This document shows positions 19,498 through 27,215 of a stretch of 64,000 nucleotides of DNA, piece after piece. The stretch comes from Caulobacteraceae bacterium (GTDB lineage: Bacteria; Pseudomonadota; Alphaproteobacteria; Caulobacterales; Caulobacteraceae): contig JAIBAU010000011.1 in NCBI GenBank assembly GCA_019695035.1, positions 20,951-84,950 on the forward strand, in the 5' to 3' direction. The notes beneath the pieces were generated by a model. It was given only the letters and a program-made list of their open reading frames with translations. It did no database searches and was not told the origin of the DNA. How positions within the stretch are numbered: position 1 is the stretch's first letter; each line of letters starts with the position of its first letter. A program made the position numbers and the translations under genes.

Positions 19498-20313
19498 TCA
19501 CCAGGCGTCGATCTGCTGGTAGATCAGGACGTTGTGAATGGCTTCCGCCTGGAAATAGAGCTGCGCGTAGCGCGCCCTGGGATCGCCGCTCAGCATGTGC
19601 AACCGGGTCAGGTAGGGGGTCCAGTCGACCGGGGCCGCGTCCGTAGCATTGCGCAGCACCGCAATGGTTCGGGTCTCGAGCGCCGCGCGCGTCGCCGGCA
19701 GGGCGGCCATGGCCTGGCGCATGGACGTTTCGGAAATCTGGTTCAGCGCCAGATGGTCCCGCGCCGCGACCCGCATGGCCCAGGCGGGGATGATGGTGTC
19801 GGCGACGGATGCATGGGCTGCGTGGTCGGGATCGCACTTGGCCAGCGCGGCCGCATAGGTGGGCTCCGACTGCATGTTCTGGCGCGTGACCTGCATTGAC
19901 GCGCCGATGCGCAGGGTCGCCGCCACGACCTGCTGGCCGTGCAGACCGATGTTCTCCCACACGCACTGGCCGACACCTATCAGCGCGTCCTCGCGCAACC
20001 GGGCGAGGCGCGGCGGCGCGACGGCGCCGAAATCGCGGAGCGCCTCGGCGATTCCGAAAACTCGCTGCTCGCCCGCACGCAGGGCCGGGTCGGCCCCGGT
20101 CCGCGCGGCTCGCTCCAGGACCCGGGCGCGATCCGCGGGCGACAGGGGAGCCGGGTTGACGATTTCGCAGTCCGTCAGGGTCGCGCCTGCGCCCACGGTG
20201 CAGCGAACCGCGATGGTTGCCGATGGAGCCGGAGTCGCCGTCGGCTGGGCCTGACTGGCCGTGGCCGCCAGCAGAGCCGTCAGGCTGAGACCTGCCTGGA
20301 GGAACCCGCGCAT
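19498..20313 (-). CDS. Exported paralogue of the helical domain in the neighbouring TonB_C-domain protein
   Basis: The 271-aa product has a signal peptide (residues 1-22, ending SQA-Q), then a truncated TonB_C-like element (IAVRCTVGAGATLTDCEIVNPAPLS). The helical domain runs from GVGQCVWENIGL through YAAALAKCDPDHAAH and RVAARDHLAL to LIYQQI. Its landmarks match the same domain in the gene at 17655-19352: [IV]GxCxW-xxIG, ALAKCDPxHxxH, RVxAxDxxA, PATR and L[IL]Y-x2-I. Two conserved Cys may form a disulfide. It is on the same strand, 145 bases upstream, suggesting duplication. Confidence 0.7.
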   Translation of the reverse strand: MRGFLQAGLSLTALLAATASQAQPTATPAPSATIAVRCTVGAGATLTDCEIVNPAPLSPADRARVLERAARTGADPALRAGEQRVFGIAEALRDFGAVAPPRLARLREDALIGVGQCVWENIGLHGQQVVAATLRIGASMQVTRQNMQSEPTYAAALAKCDPDHAAHASVADTIIPAWAMRVAARDHLALNQISETSMRQAMAALPATRAALETRTIAVLRNATDAAPVDWTPYLTRLHMLSGDPRARYAQLYFQAEAIHNVLIYQQIDAW

Positions 20314-20380
20314 ACGCCCACTCTCCCGCTCGAACCGGCGCAGGGTGCTGGACCGTCGCGGCGAGTCAAGCGGCGCGGGC

Positions 20381-20857
20381 TCAGTCGGCGTTGGGCCAGC
20401 CGTATCCGGGGACGATGCTGACCAGGGCGGTGGTGTCGATCAGGTCGGTCACCCCCGAGCCGCAGCTCGAACGGGCGGCGTTGGCGGCTCCCAGGGCGGC
20501 GCGACTGATCACGGTCCACTGGTTCGCCGGCGACAGGCCCTCGAGATCAGCGGGCTTGACCACCCGGGCGGTCATGCGCCCGCAACCCCGCACCGCCGCC
20601 AGCGCCCTCAGCTCGCTATCGGTGCGGCGCACGGACAGCACCAGGTCGCCCGAATGATACCCGGCCTCGCAGGCGTGTGGCTCGCAGCGGGCGCGGCCGG
20701 CCGCCAAGGTCTGGCCCACCGCCCATTGACGCTCGGGCAGCTGGAAGAGGTAATCCGGGCGCGGCGCGGTGGACTGCGCCGACGCCAGGCCTGCAAATGC
20801 GAGCTCGGCCGCCATGATGGCCGCCAGTGCAAAGCTCGCCCCTCGAACCCCGCTCAT
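20381..20857 (-). CDS. Exported Cys-containing protein, unknown function
   Basis: The 158-aa product begins with a signal peptide (about residues 1-28, ASA-Q). The mature part has five cysteines in CEPHACEAGYHSGD, VRGCGRMTARV and RSSCGSG, so disulfides are likely in the periplasm. Similar composition and position suggest it belongs with the two exported proteins downstream on the same strand, but no shared domain was seen. Confidence 0.6.
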   Translation of the reverse strand: MSGVRGASFALAAIMAAELAFAGLASAQSTAPRPDYLFQLPERQWAVGQTLAAGRARCEPHACEAGYHSGDLVLSVRRTDSELRALAAVRGCGRMTARVVKPADLEGLSPANQWTVISRAALGAANAARSSCGSGVTDLIDTTALVSIVPGYGWPNAD

Positions 20858-20974
20858 GTCTTGCTCCTGTCGCGATCCCTGCGGACCGCGCGGCTAGAAC
20901 GCACGATCGCCGATTCGGCGCCGCGCAGGAGCCAATTTAGTTGCGCAGGGATAAGGATCAGTTGTCGACGAGGG

Positions 20975-21418
20975 TTAATCCTCATCCTCCGTGGGGCCGC
21001 CCGGAAGGTAGGCGCGATCCAGCCCGTACCAGACGCTGAGCAGAAAGCAGCCGAGCAGGGCCGCGACGACCTCCCGTCCGGCGTCCACGGCGAGGACGCG
21101 ATCTAGGCCGAACTTCCAGACGAAGAGCGAAAAGGCCCAGGCCGCGCAGAGAGAAAGGACCGCCGTCGCCTTCAGGAACTCGATGAGGAAGCGCGCGAGG
21201 CGACTCCATCCGGGCCGCACGCGCTGCGGAGCCGCCTCCTTGCCGCTGAACAGCGCGAACAGGATCGAGGCGGTCGCCGCCGACACGCCCACGAACACCG
21301 CCGAGCGCGGCTCCCAGATCCAGCCGAAGCCGGCCAGGGGCCAGAGCAGGCCGAGGAACACGGTGAAGACGATCAGGTTGATCGCGAGCCGGCGCAGGAA
21401 CCGCCCGGCGGGGCTCAA
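20975..21418 (-). CDS. Small multi-pass membrane protein, unknown function
   Basis: This 147-aa protein has about four hydrophobic segments (LAINLIVFTVFLGLLWPLAGF, AVFVGVSAATASILFALF, FLKATAVLSLCAAWAFSLFVW, VVAALLGCFLLSVWYGL) and an acidic C-terminus (PTEDED). The TTG start overlaps the stop of the homogentisate dioxygenase gene (TTGA), with GGAAGG a few bases upstream, so translation is probably coupled. A functional link to tyrosine breakdown is not evident. Confidence 0.7.
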   Translation of the reverse strand: MSPAGRFLRRLAINLIVFTVFLGLLWPLAGFGWIWEPRSAVFVGVSAATASILFALFSGKEAAPQRVRPGWSRLARFLIEFLKATAVLSLCAAWAFSLFVWKFGLDRVLAVDAGREVVAALLGCFLLSVWYGLDRAYLPGGPTEDED

Positions 21419-22551
21419 CCCTGGGCCTTCCAGCTGTCTACGTAGGCGTGGTTCTCGACGCTCGCCGCCCCGTCCCCCACGTCGAGGGGATCGCGGGTGT
21501 CGATCATGACGGCGTATTCGTCGGTCGCATCCTTGGTCTGCACCAGCATGTTCTTCAGCGCCTTGGGGTGCGGACCGTGGGTGAAGCCGGACGGGTGGAA
21601 GGTCATCATGCCGGCGTCGATGTTGTCCCGGCTGAAGAAGTCGCCGGCGTGGTAGAACAGCACCTCGTCGAAGTCGTCGTTGTTGTGGAAGAACGGGATC
21701 TTGATCGCGCCCGGATCCGTCTCGAAGGGACGGGGCGTAAAGGTGCAGACCACGAAACGGTCCGACAGGAAGGTGGTGTGGACCGACGGCGGCAGGTGAT
21801 AGCGCGCGCTGATCAGGGGCCGGATGTCCTTTACGTTCAGGCGCACCGGGGCCAGCTCCCCGTGCCAGCCGACGGCGTCCAGCGGGTTGTAGGGATAGGC
21901 CACAACGGAAACTTCGCCGCGCTTCTTGATCTGGACCCGGAACAGGCCTTCCTCGGCCTGGTGCGCCTTGAAGGCGTCATCGAAGCGAGGGGTGTCGAGG
22001 ATGGCCGGGTCGAAGATCGCGTGCGGCCCAAGCAGACCCTTGTCCGGCAGGGTGTAGTGCGTGTTGGTCGCCTCGATCATCAGGACCGCCGTGGCCGAGG
22101 CGGGGCGCAGGCGCCACATCGTCCCGCGCGGGAGGTAAAGGTAGTCGCCCTTGCGGTAGACGAGGCGCCCGAAGTCGCAGAGCAGCTCGCCCTCGCCCTC
22201 GTGGATGAACAGCAGCTGGTCCCCGTCGGCGTTGCGCGCAAGCTCCGGCATCGCGTTGGCCAGCTTCCAGAACCGCACCTCGGTGGACCTGTTGTGCAGC
22301 ACGACCGGCGCCGTCCAGGGCGAAGCCTGCGCTTCGTTCAGCCCGTTGAGATCGAAGGCGCGGGGGCGAAGCGGGCCCTCGAAGCTGACCCAACCCGTGG
22401 GGGGATTGCGGTGGTAGAGGAAGGCGGCCGGGCCAAAGAAGCCTTCCTTGGACATCTCCCGCTCGTAGGCGCCCTCGGGCAGGTCCGCGTGGGCCTGGCG
22501 GGAGTAGACGCCCTCGGCGCCCTTCACGGGGATCCAGTTACGCTTCGACAT
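21415..22551 (-). CDS. hmgA: Homogentisate 1,2-dioxygenase
   Basis: The 378-aa enzyme opens the homogentisate ring to maleylacetoacetate. Recognisable family features are SKEGFFGPAAFLYHRNPPTGW, the cupin core LFIHEGEGELLCDFGRL, and the iron-binding C-terminal region FHNNDDFDEVLFYHAGDF and MTFHPSGFTHGPHP. It is shorter than the ~430-aa human/Pseudomonas type and fits the compact alphaproteobacterial form. The start ATG at 22551 has GGAAG upstream. It is divergent from the gene at 22618 and overlaps the downstream membrane-protein start. Confidence 0.92.
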   Translation of the reverse strand: MSKRNWIPVKGAEGVYSRQAHADLPEGAYEREMSKEGFFGPAAFLYHRNPPTGWVSFEGPLRPRAFDLNGLNEAQASPWTAPVVLHNRSTEVRFWKLANAMPELARNADGDQLLFIHEGEGELLCDFGRLVYRKGDYLYLPRGTMWRLRPASATAVLMIEATNTHYTLPDKGLLGPHAIFDPAILDTPRFDDAFKAHQAEEGLFRVQIKKRGEVSVVAYPYNPLDAVGWHGELAPVRLNVKDIRPLISARYHLPPSVHTTFLSDRFVVCTFTPRPFETDPGAIKIPFFHNNDDFDEVLFYHAGDFFSRDNIDAGMMTFHPSGFTHGPHPKALKNMLVQTKDATDEYAVMIDTRDPLDVGDGAASVENHAYVDSWKAQG

Positions 22552-22617
22552 CGTAGAGCTTCCGAAATCAGGAGGCGCCCGAGGCGAGTCTCGCGCGCGG
22601 CTTTGGGGGACTTATAG

Positions 22618-23043
22618 ATGCGAAATCTGGTCGTGGGCGCCATCCTCGTAATTGCCCTGAGCACGCCCGCGATGGCCCAGACGACGGGGCCGGCGGCGGC
22701 GGAAGCGGTGCGCCCAGCGGCCGAACCGCTTGTCGGAGACTGGCTGGTCGACCTCACGGGGAAGCCGGGCGACGGGCCATACTATGCCGACATGCACGTC
22801 GAGAGCGTGGAGGGTGATCGCATCACCGGGACGTTTTACGGCAGCCGGATCGAGCATGGACGGATCAACCGGAGCTGGGGAACCGTGCGTTTCGCCTTCG
22901 TCACCCACGATCAGGGCGGGGGGACCTACAACCACTCCGGCGAGTACGTCGATGGACGGCTGATCCGGGGCGTCAGCCACGCCGTCGATCGCGACTTCGT
23001 GATGCCGTGGGTGGCGGTGCGCGGGAAGCTGCCGCCGTCCTGA
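22618..23043 (+). CDS. Exported small beta-rich protein, unknown function
   Basis: The 141-aa product has a signal peptide (residues 1-20, AMA-Q) and a mature beta-rich body: LVGDWLVDLTGKPGDGPYYADM, RITGTFYGSRIE, GTVRFAFVTHD, GTYNHSGEYVDGRLIRG. This pattern resembles small lipocalin/AVR-like periplasmic folds (inference). A GGGGGA site lies 7 bases before the ATG. It is a single-gene unit, divergent from hmgA with 66 bases between and convergent with the isoaspartyl peptidase gene. Confidence 0.65.
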   Translation: MRNLVVGAILVIALSTPAMAQTTGPAAAEAVRPAAEPLVGDWLVDLTGKPGDGPYYADMHVESVEGDRITGTFYGSRIEHGRINRSWGTVRFAFVTHDQGGGTYNHSGEYVDGRLIRGVSHAVDRDFVMPWVAVRGKLPPS

Positions 23044-23063
23044 CACAGCGAGGCTGGCTGGAG

Positions 23064-24143
23064 CTACCTCTCGTCGCTGTAGATCGCCACGCGGGGCGCC
23101 TGGGTCGAGGACGCCGAGGCGCGGTACATGCCCGAGGTGTTCAGGGCGAACGCGATCGAGCCGTCTTCGGCGAGCGCGATCAGGCCCCCGTCGCCGCCGA
23201 TGGAGCCGACTTCGGCGATCTTGGCGTCGGCCGCCTGCTGCAAGGTCATGCGGCCGGAGTGGACCAGGCCACAGACGTCGCGCGCCACCGACAGGCGGAT
23301 GAAGTACTCGCCCGTTCCGGTCGCCGAAACCGCGCAGCCTCGCCCGGCCCAGGTCCCCGCCCCGATCACTGGCGCGTCTCCCACACGGCCCCACTGCTTT
23401 GCTGTCAGTCCCCCGGTAGAGGTTCCGGCGGCGACGCGCCCTGCCTGATCCAGGGCCACGACGCCCACCGTGCCGAAACGATGGTCGTCCATGCCCGGCC
23501 GGCCCGCGAGGGCGGCCATGGCGCCCGCGGGAGGGGGCGGGGGCGCGCCCTCCGGCCGTGGGGGAACGGGGAAGTTTTTCTCCTTCAGGGCTTCGACGAG
23601 TTGTTGCCAGCGGCGCTCGGTGAAGAAGAAGCCCGGGGAAACCATCTCGAGGCCAAGCGAGCGGGCGAAGGCCTCGGCCCCTTCCCCGATCATCATGACG
23701 TGGGGCGACCGTTCCATCACGGCGCGGGCCAGGGAAATCGGGTGCCTGACGGTGGTCACCCCCGCCACGGAGCCCGCACGCATGTCGGTCCCGTCCATGA
23801 TGGCGGCGTCGAGTTCGTTGCGACCGGCAGCGGTGAAGACCGCCCCGCGGCCGGCGTTGAACAGGGGATCATCCTCGAGGTCCCGGACCACCGCCTCGAT
23901 GGCGTCCAGCGAGGAGCCGCCGGCCTTCAGGATGGCCGAGCCCTTGTCGACCGCGTGCTGCATGGCGGCCCGGTAGGCGGCGTCCTGCTCGGGCGTCAGG
24001 TCGGCGCGCTCGATCACCCCGGCCCCGCCATGAACCGCGATGGCCCAGCGAGCGGGCGGCGCCGGATCGGCCCGCGCGGCTGCGATCGGACCTAGCAGGG
24101 CGGCTGCCGCCGCCAGGATCAGGAGGCGGCGGCGGACCGGCAT
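23064..24143 (-). CDS. iaaA: Isoaspartyl peptidase / L-asparaginase, exported Ntn hydrolase (T2 family)
   Basis: This 359-aa protein has a signal peptide (residues 1-25) and the plant-type asparaginase fold: AVHGGAG near 36-42, NAGRGAVFT near 96-104, and the autoprocessing/catalytic Thr at residue 225 in RFGTVGVVALD. GGLTAKQWGRVGDAPVIGAGTWA supports substrate binding. It would be cleaved into two subunits and hydrolyse beta-aspartyl peptides or asparagine in the periplasm. A Pro-rich insert (about 192-207) precedes the cleavage site. The start overlaps the HPPD stop by one base (TGATG), so translation is likely coupled. Confidence 0.88.
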   Translation of the reverse strand: MPVRRRLLILAAAAALLGPIAAARADPAPPARWAIAVHGGAGVIERADLTPEQDAAYRAAMQHAVDKGSAILKAGGSSLDAIEAVVRDLEDDPLFNAGRGAVFTAAGRNELDAAIMDGTDMRAGSVAGVTTVRHPISLARAVMERSPHVMMIGEGAEAFARSLGLEMVSPGFFFTERRWQQLVEALKEKNFPVPPRPEGAPPPPPAGAMAALAGRPGMDDHRFGTVGVVALDQAGRVAAGTSTGGLTAKQWGRVGDAPVIGAGTWAGRGCAVSATGTGEYFIRLSVARDVCGLVHSGRMTLQQAADAKIAEVGSIGGDGGLIALAEDGSIAFALNTSGMYRASASSTQAPRVAIYSDER

Positions 24144-25180
24144 CAGGCATCCACCTTGATCACGCCGCGACGGATCTGATCGAGCTCGATGGAATCGAAC
24201 AGGGCCTGGAAGTTGCCTTCGCCGAAGGCCTCATTTCCCTTGCGCTGGATGATCTCGAAGAAGATCGGGCCGAACAGGTTCTGCGTGAAGATCTGCAGCA
24301 GCAGACCCTCCGCCTCCGAACCGTCGATCAGGATGCGGTTCTTGCGCATGCGCGCGACGTCGTGGCCATGGCCGGGGATGCGCTTGTCGATCAGGTCGAA
24401 GTAGGTGTCGATGGTGTCCTGGAATTTGACGCCTCGAGCTTTCAGCAGCTCGACGGTCTCGAAGATGTCGCGGACGCTCAGGGCAAGGTGCTGGATGCCC
24501 TCGCCATTGTAGTCGCGCAGGAACTCCTCGATCTGGGACTGGTCGTCCTTGGACTCATTGAGCGGAATGCGGATTTTCCGGTCCGGGGCCACCATGGCCT
24601 GGCTGACGAGCCCGGTCGCCGAGCCGTTGATGTCGAAGTACTTCTGCTCGGTGAAATCGAAGACCTTGCCGTAGAAGCCGGACCAGGTGCGCATCTGGCC
24701 GCGCCGCACGTTGTGGGTCAGGTGGTCCAGCTCGAGCAGGCCGACCTGGTTCTCGGACTCCCGTTCGGCGCCCGGCAAAGGAGTCCAGCCCGCCCAGGCC
24801 TGGTCCCGCTCGACAAGGTAGAGGGCCGAACCCCCGATGCCCTCGAGCGTGCGGCCGGTCTCCAGGGCCGTCGGCGCAGGATCAATGGGGATTGCGCCTC
24901 GTCTGACGGCCTCGGCGTAGGCGGCCTCGGCGTCGCCCACGCGGAAACCCATTCCCGCGGCCGAACCGCCGTGAGCCTTGCGGAAATCAGCGGCGTGGCC
25001 GGTCGGCTCGCGATTGAGCAGGAACGAGATGCCGTTCTGCTTGAAGCGGACGATGTCGCGCGTCGGATGCCGGGACACGGCGGTGAAGCCGAGGAGTTCG
25101 AAGGTAGCCGCCATGCCCTCCGGATCGGGGCTGGTGAATTCGACGAACTCGAAGCCGTCGGTGAGGATGGCGCCGGTCAT
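24143..25180 (-). CDS. hpd: 4-hydroxyphenylpyruvate dioxygenase
   Basis: The 345-aa enzyme converts 4-hydroxyphenylpyruvate to homogentisate. The ATG at 25180 is chosen over longer frames for its AGAAGGAGC ribosome site. Two glyoxalase-type halves are visible. The iron ligands are the His in LDHLTHNV, the His in GIQHLALSV and the Glu in FGPIFFEIIQ, the standard 2-His-1-Glu set. Length fits bacterial HPPD (about 350 aa). Its homogentisate product is the substrate of the dioxygenase at 21415-22551 on the same strand. Confidence 0.95.
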   Translation of the reverse strand: MTGAILTDGFEFVEFTSPDPEGMAATFELLGFTAVSRHPTRDIVRFKQNGISFLLNREPTGHAADFRKAHGGSAAGMGFRVGDAEAAYAEAVRRGAIPIDPAPTALETGRTLEGIGGSALYLVERDQAWAGWTPLPGAERESENQVGLLELDHLTHNVRRGQMRTWSGFYGKVFDFTEQKYFDINGSATGLVSQAMVAPDRKIRIPLNESKDDQSQIEEFLRDYNGEGIQHLALSVRDIFETVELLKARGVKFQDTIDTYFDLIDKRIPGHGHDVARMRKNRILIDGSEAEGLLLQIFTQNLFGPIFFEIIQRKGNEAFGEGNFQALFDSIELDQIRRGVIKVDA

Positions 25181-25364
25181 GGCAGCTCCTTCTAAGGGGA
25201 TGGCGGAAAACTGGCCGGAACCTAGTGCCGACGGTCGGGTTCGCCAAGGCCGGTGATCTACGGAGGGGGCCTGCACGCCGGCGGCGCCCCGACCTCGCCA
25301 AAGCAGCACAAGACGCGCGCGCTCAAGCCTGCTAACGGGGGCTTTCCGCCTCGCCAGGTCGCCC

Positions 25365-26009
25365 GTGCTGAAGCAGATTCACTACTGGACCATCGGCCTG
25401 CTCGGCCGCGTGATCCGCGCCCTTTACAACTGGACCATGCGCCTGGCCGACAGCCGCCATGCCTTGTGGGCCATGTTCGCCGTCTCGTTTGCGGAGAGCT
25501 CGTTCTTCCCCGTGCCGCCCGACGTCGTGCTGGCCCCCATGATCCTCAAGAAGCCGCAGAAGGCCTACTTCTACGCGGCGGTGTGCACCCTGGCCTCGGT
25601 GCTGGGCGGGATGCTGGGCTATGCGATCGGCTACTACCTGGAGGATCTCGGACGCTGGCTGCTCGCCCTGACGGGCCACGCAGAAGGATTGGCCGAGTAT
25701 CAGAAATGGTATGCCGAATGGGGGGCCTGGGTGATCCTCGCCAAGGGCGTGACGCCCATTCCCTACAAGCTGGTGACCATCGCCTCGGGCATCGCCCATT
25801 ACGCCTTCGGCATGTTCATCGTGCTGTCCGTGATCACGCGGGGAGCCCGCTTCTTCCTGACCGCCATCGTGCTCAAGCGGTTCGGCCCGAAAATGCTCGA
25901 GATCATCGAGAAGCGGCTGGTGACGGTCGCCGTCACCCTGGTCGGGCTGATCGTGCTGGGCCTTCTGATGGCGCGGTACGGCAACCTCGTCGTCGATCTG
26001 TTCCGCTAA
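25365..26009 (+). CDS. DedA/YqaA-type (VTT domain) membrane protein
   Basis: This 214-aa membrane protein starts at GTG 25365. It shows the SNARE-associated/VTT signature: AVSFAESSFFPVPPDVVLAPMIL, the reentrant loop YAIGYYLEDLG, and VILAKGVTPIPYKLVTIASGIAHY, with several membrane segments. Family members act in lipid flipping or membrane homeostasis; the YqaA branch has no firm role. It is the first of a plus-strand run with dsbB and coq7. Confidence 0.85.
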   Translation: MLKQIHYWTIGLLGRVIRALYNWTMRLADSRHALWAMFAVSFAESSFFPVPPDVVLAPMILKKPQKAYFYAAVCTLASVLGGMLGYAIGYYLEDLGRWLLALTGHAEGLAEYQKWYAEWGAWVILAKGVTPIPYKLVTIASGIAHYAFGMFIVLSVITRGARFFLTAIVLKRFGPKMLEIIEKRLVTVAVTLVGLIVLGLLMARYGNLVVDLFR

Positions 26010-26053
26010 GCCGCCTCGACGGCGGCCATGGCTCAAGCTAAGTCTCGCACCCG

Positions 26054-26587
26054 ATGAACCTGCTGCGCTTCATAGCCCGTTGGTGGACCGCCTTCGCCCT
26101 CGTCTTCGCCATTGCGATGCTGGGCGCGGCCCACGCGTTCGAAACCTTTGGCGGGCTGGCTCCCTGCCCCATGTGCCTCAAGCAACGCGACGCCTACTGG
26201 TTCGCGATCGCCATCGCCTTGCCGGCGACGCTGTGGGCGCTGTTGAGCCGGTCCAAGGGCACGCCCCGGCTGGCCGCCTTCCTGTTGTTCGCGATCTTCG
26301 GGGCCGGAGCCGCGGCGGCCGTGTTCCACGCCGGCGGAGAACTGCACTGGTGGCAGCTGCCGCCGACCTGCGGCGGTTCGCTCGGCGAGGTGACCGCCGA
26401 CGACCTGATCCGCTCCTGGGCCGGCAACAGCCGCGTGCCGGCCTGCGACGTGGCCGCCTGGAAGATGTGGGGCCTGTCGATGGCCGGTTGGAACGCTGTC
26501 ATCTCCACGATCCTTTCCCTCTTCAGTCTCGTCGCATCGATGCGCGTGAAGTCGGACAAGGGTTGGCACGACAATGTCCTCCGCTGA
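26054..26587 (+). CDS. dsbB: Disulfide bond formation protein B
   Basis: The 177-aa inner-membrane protein has four hydrophobic segments and the redox pair CPMC at residues 38-41. A second periplasmic Cys pair lies in PPTCGGSLG and VPACD. DsbB passes electrons from DsbA to ubiquinone, re-oxidising DsbA. The last 14 bases overlap the start of coq7, a ubiquinone biosynthesis gene, a functional pairing since DsbB consumes the quinone. The start ATG is at 26054. Confidence 0.92.
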   Translation: MNLLRFIARWWTAFALVFAIAMLGAAHAFETFGGLAPCPMCLKQRDAYWFAIAIALPATLWALLSRSKGTPRLAAFLLFAIFGAGAAAAVFHAGGELHWWQLPPTCGGSLGEVTADDLIRSWAGNSRVPACDVAAWKMWGLSMAGWNAVISTILSLFSLVASMRVKSDKGWHDNVLR

Positions 26588-27137
26588 CGCAAACCTCCGG
26601 CCGGGCTCGGGCGCGCTCAAGCGCCGGCTGCACGAAATCCTGCGCGTGGACCACGCGGGCGAACTCGGCGCGGTCTGGATCTACCGGGGCCAGAAGGCGG
26701 TGTTCGATGCCGCGCCCGGGCGGGAGAAGATCAGCGATGACCTCGGCGAAATGGAGGGCCACGAGCAGGCCCACCTGTCGCGTTTCGACTCGCTGCTGAA
26801 CGCGCACCGGGTGCGCCCGACCGCCATGGCCCCGCTCTGGCGCCTGGCGGGCTTCGGCCTGGGGGTCGGCACGGCCCTGATGGGCGAGAAGGCGGCGCAC
26901 GCCTGCACCGAGGCCGTAGAGACGGTGATCGAGGATCACTACGCGGGCCAGATCGCGGAGTTGGCTGATCGTGACCCTGAACTCGCCTCCGAGCTGGCCC
27001 GGTTCAGGGACGAGGAACTCGCGCACAGGGACAAGGCCGTCGCAGAGGGCGCGCACGAGGCGCCGGGTTACGACCTGCTGTCCACGGTCATCCGCATCGG
27101 GTGTCGGGCCGCCATCAGGATCAGCGAAAAAATCTGA
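26574..27137 (+). CDS. coq7: Demethoxyubiquinone hydroxylase (Coq7 family)
   Basis: This 187-aa di-iron enzyme adds a ring hydroxyl in ubiquinone biosynthesis. The carboxylate/His ligands appear as EILRVDHAGELGAVWIYRG, MEGHEQAHL, EAVETVIEDHYAGQ and DEELAHRD, in the Coq7 order with two ExxH elements. The ATG lies inside the end of dsbB (14-nt overlap), so the two are cotranscribed. Length matches bacterial Coq7 (about 170-215 aa). Confidence 0.93.
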   Translation: MSSADANLRPGSGALKRRLHEILRVDHAGELGAVWIYRGQKAVFDAAPGREKISDDLGEMEGHEQAHLSRFDSLLNAHRVRPTAMAPLWRLAGFGLGVGTALMGEKAAHACTEAVETVIEDHYAGQIAELADRDPELASELARFRDEELAHRDKAVAEGAHEAPGYDLLSTVIRIGCRAAIRISEKI

Positions 27138-27215
27138 GGCGCTTTGCGTCCGCAGGGAACGCCTGCCACTGTGTGCGGGTCTTAGAGATTCACTCCCCCG
27201 ATCCGGAGCCTGCCC

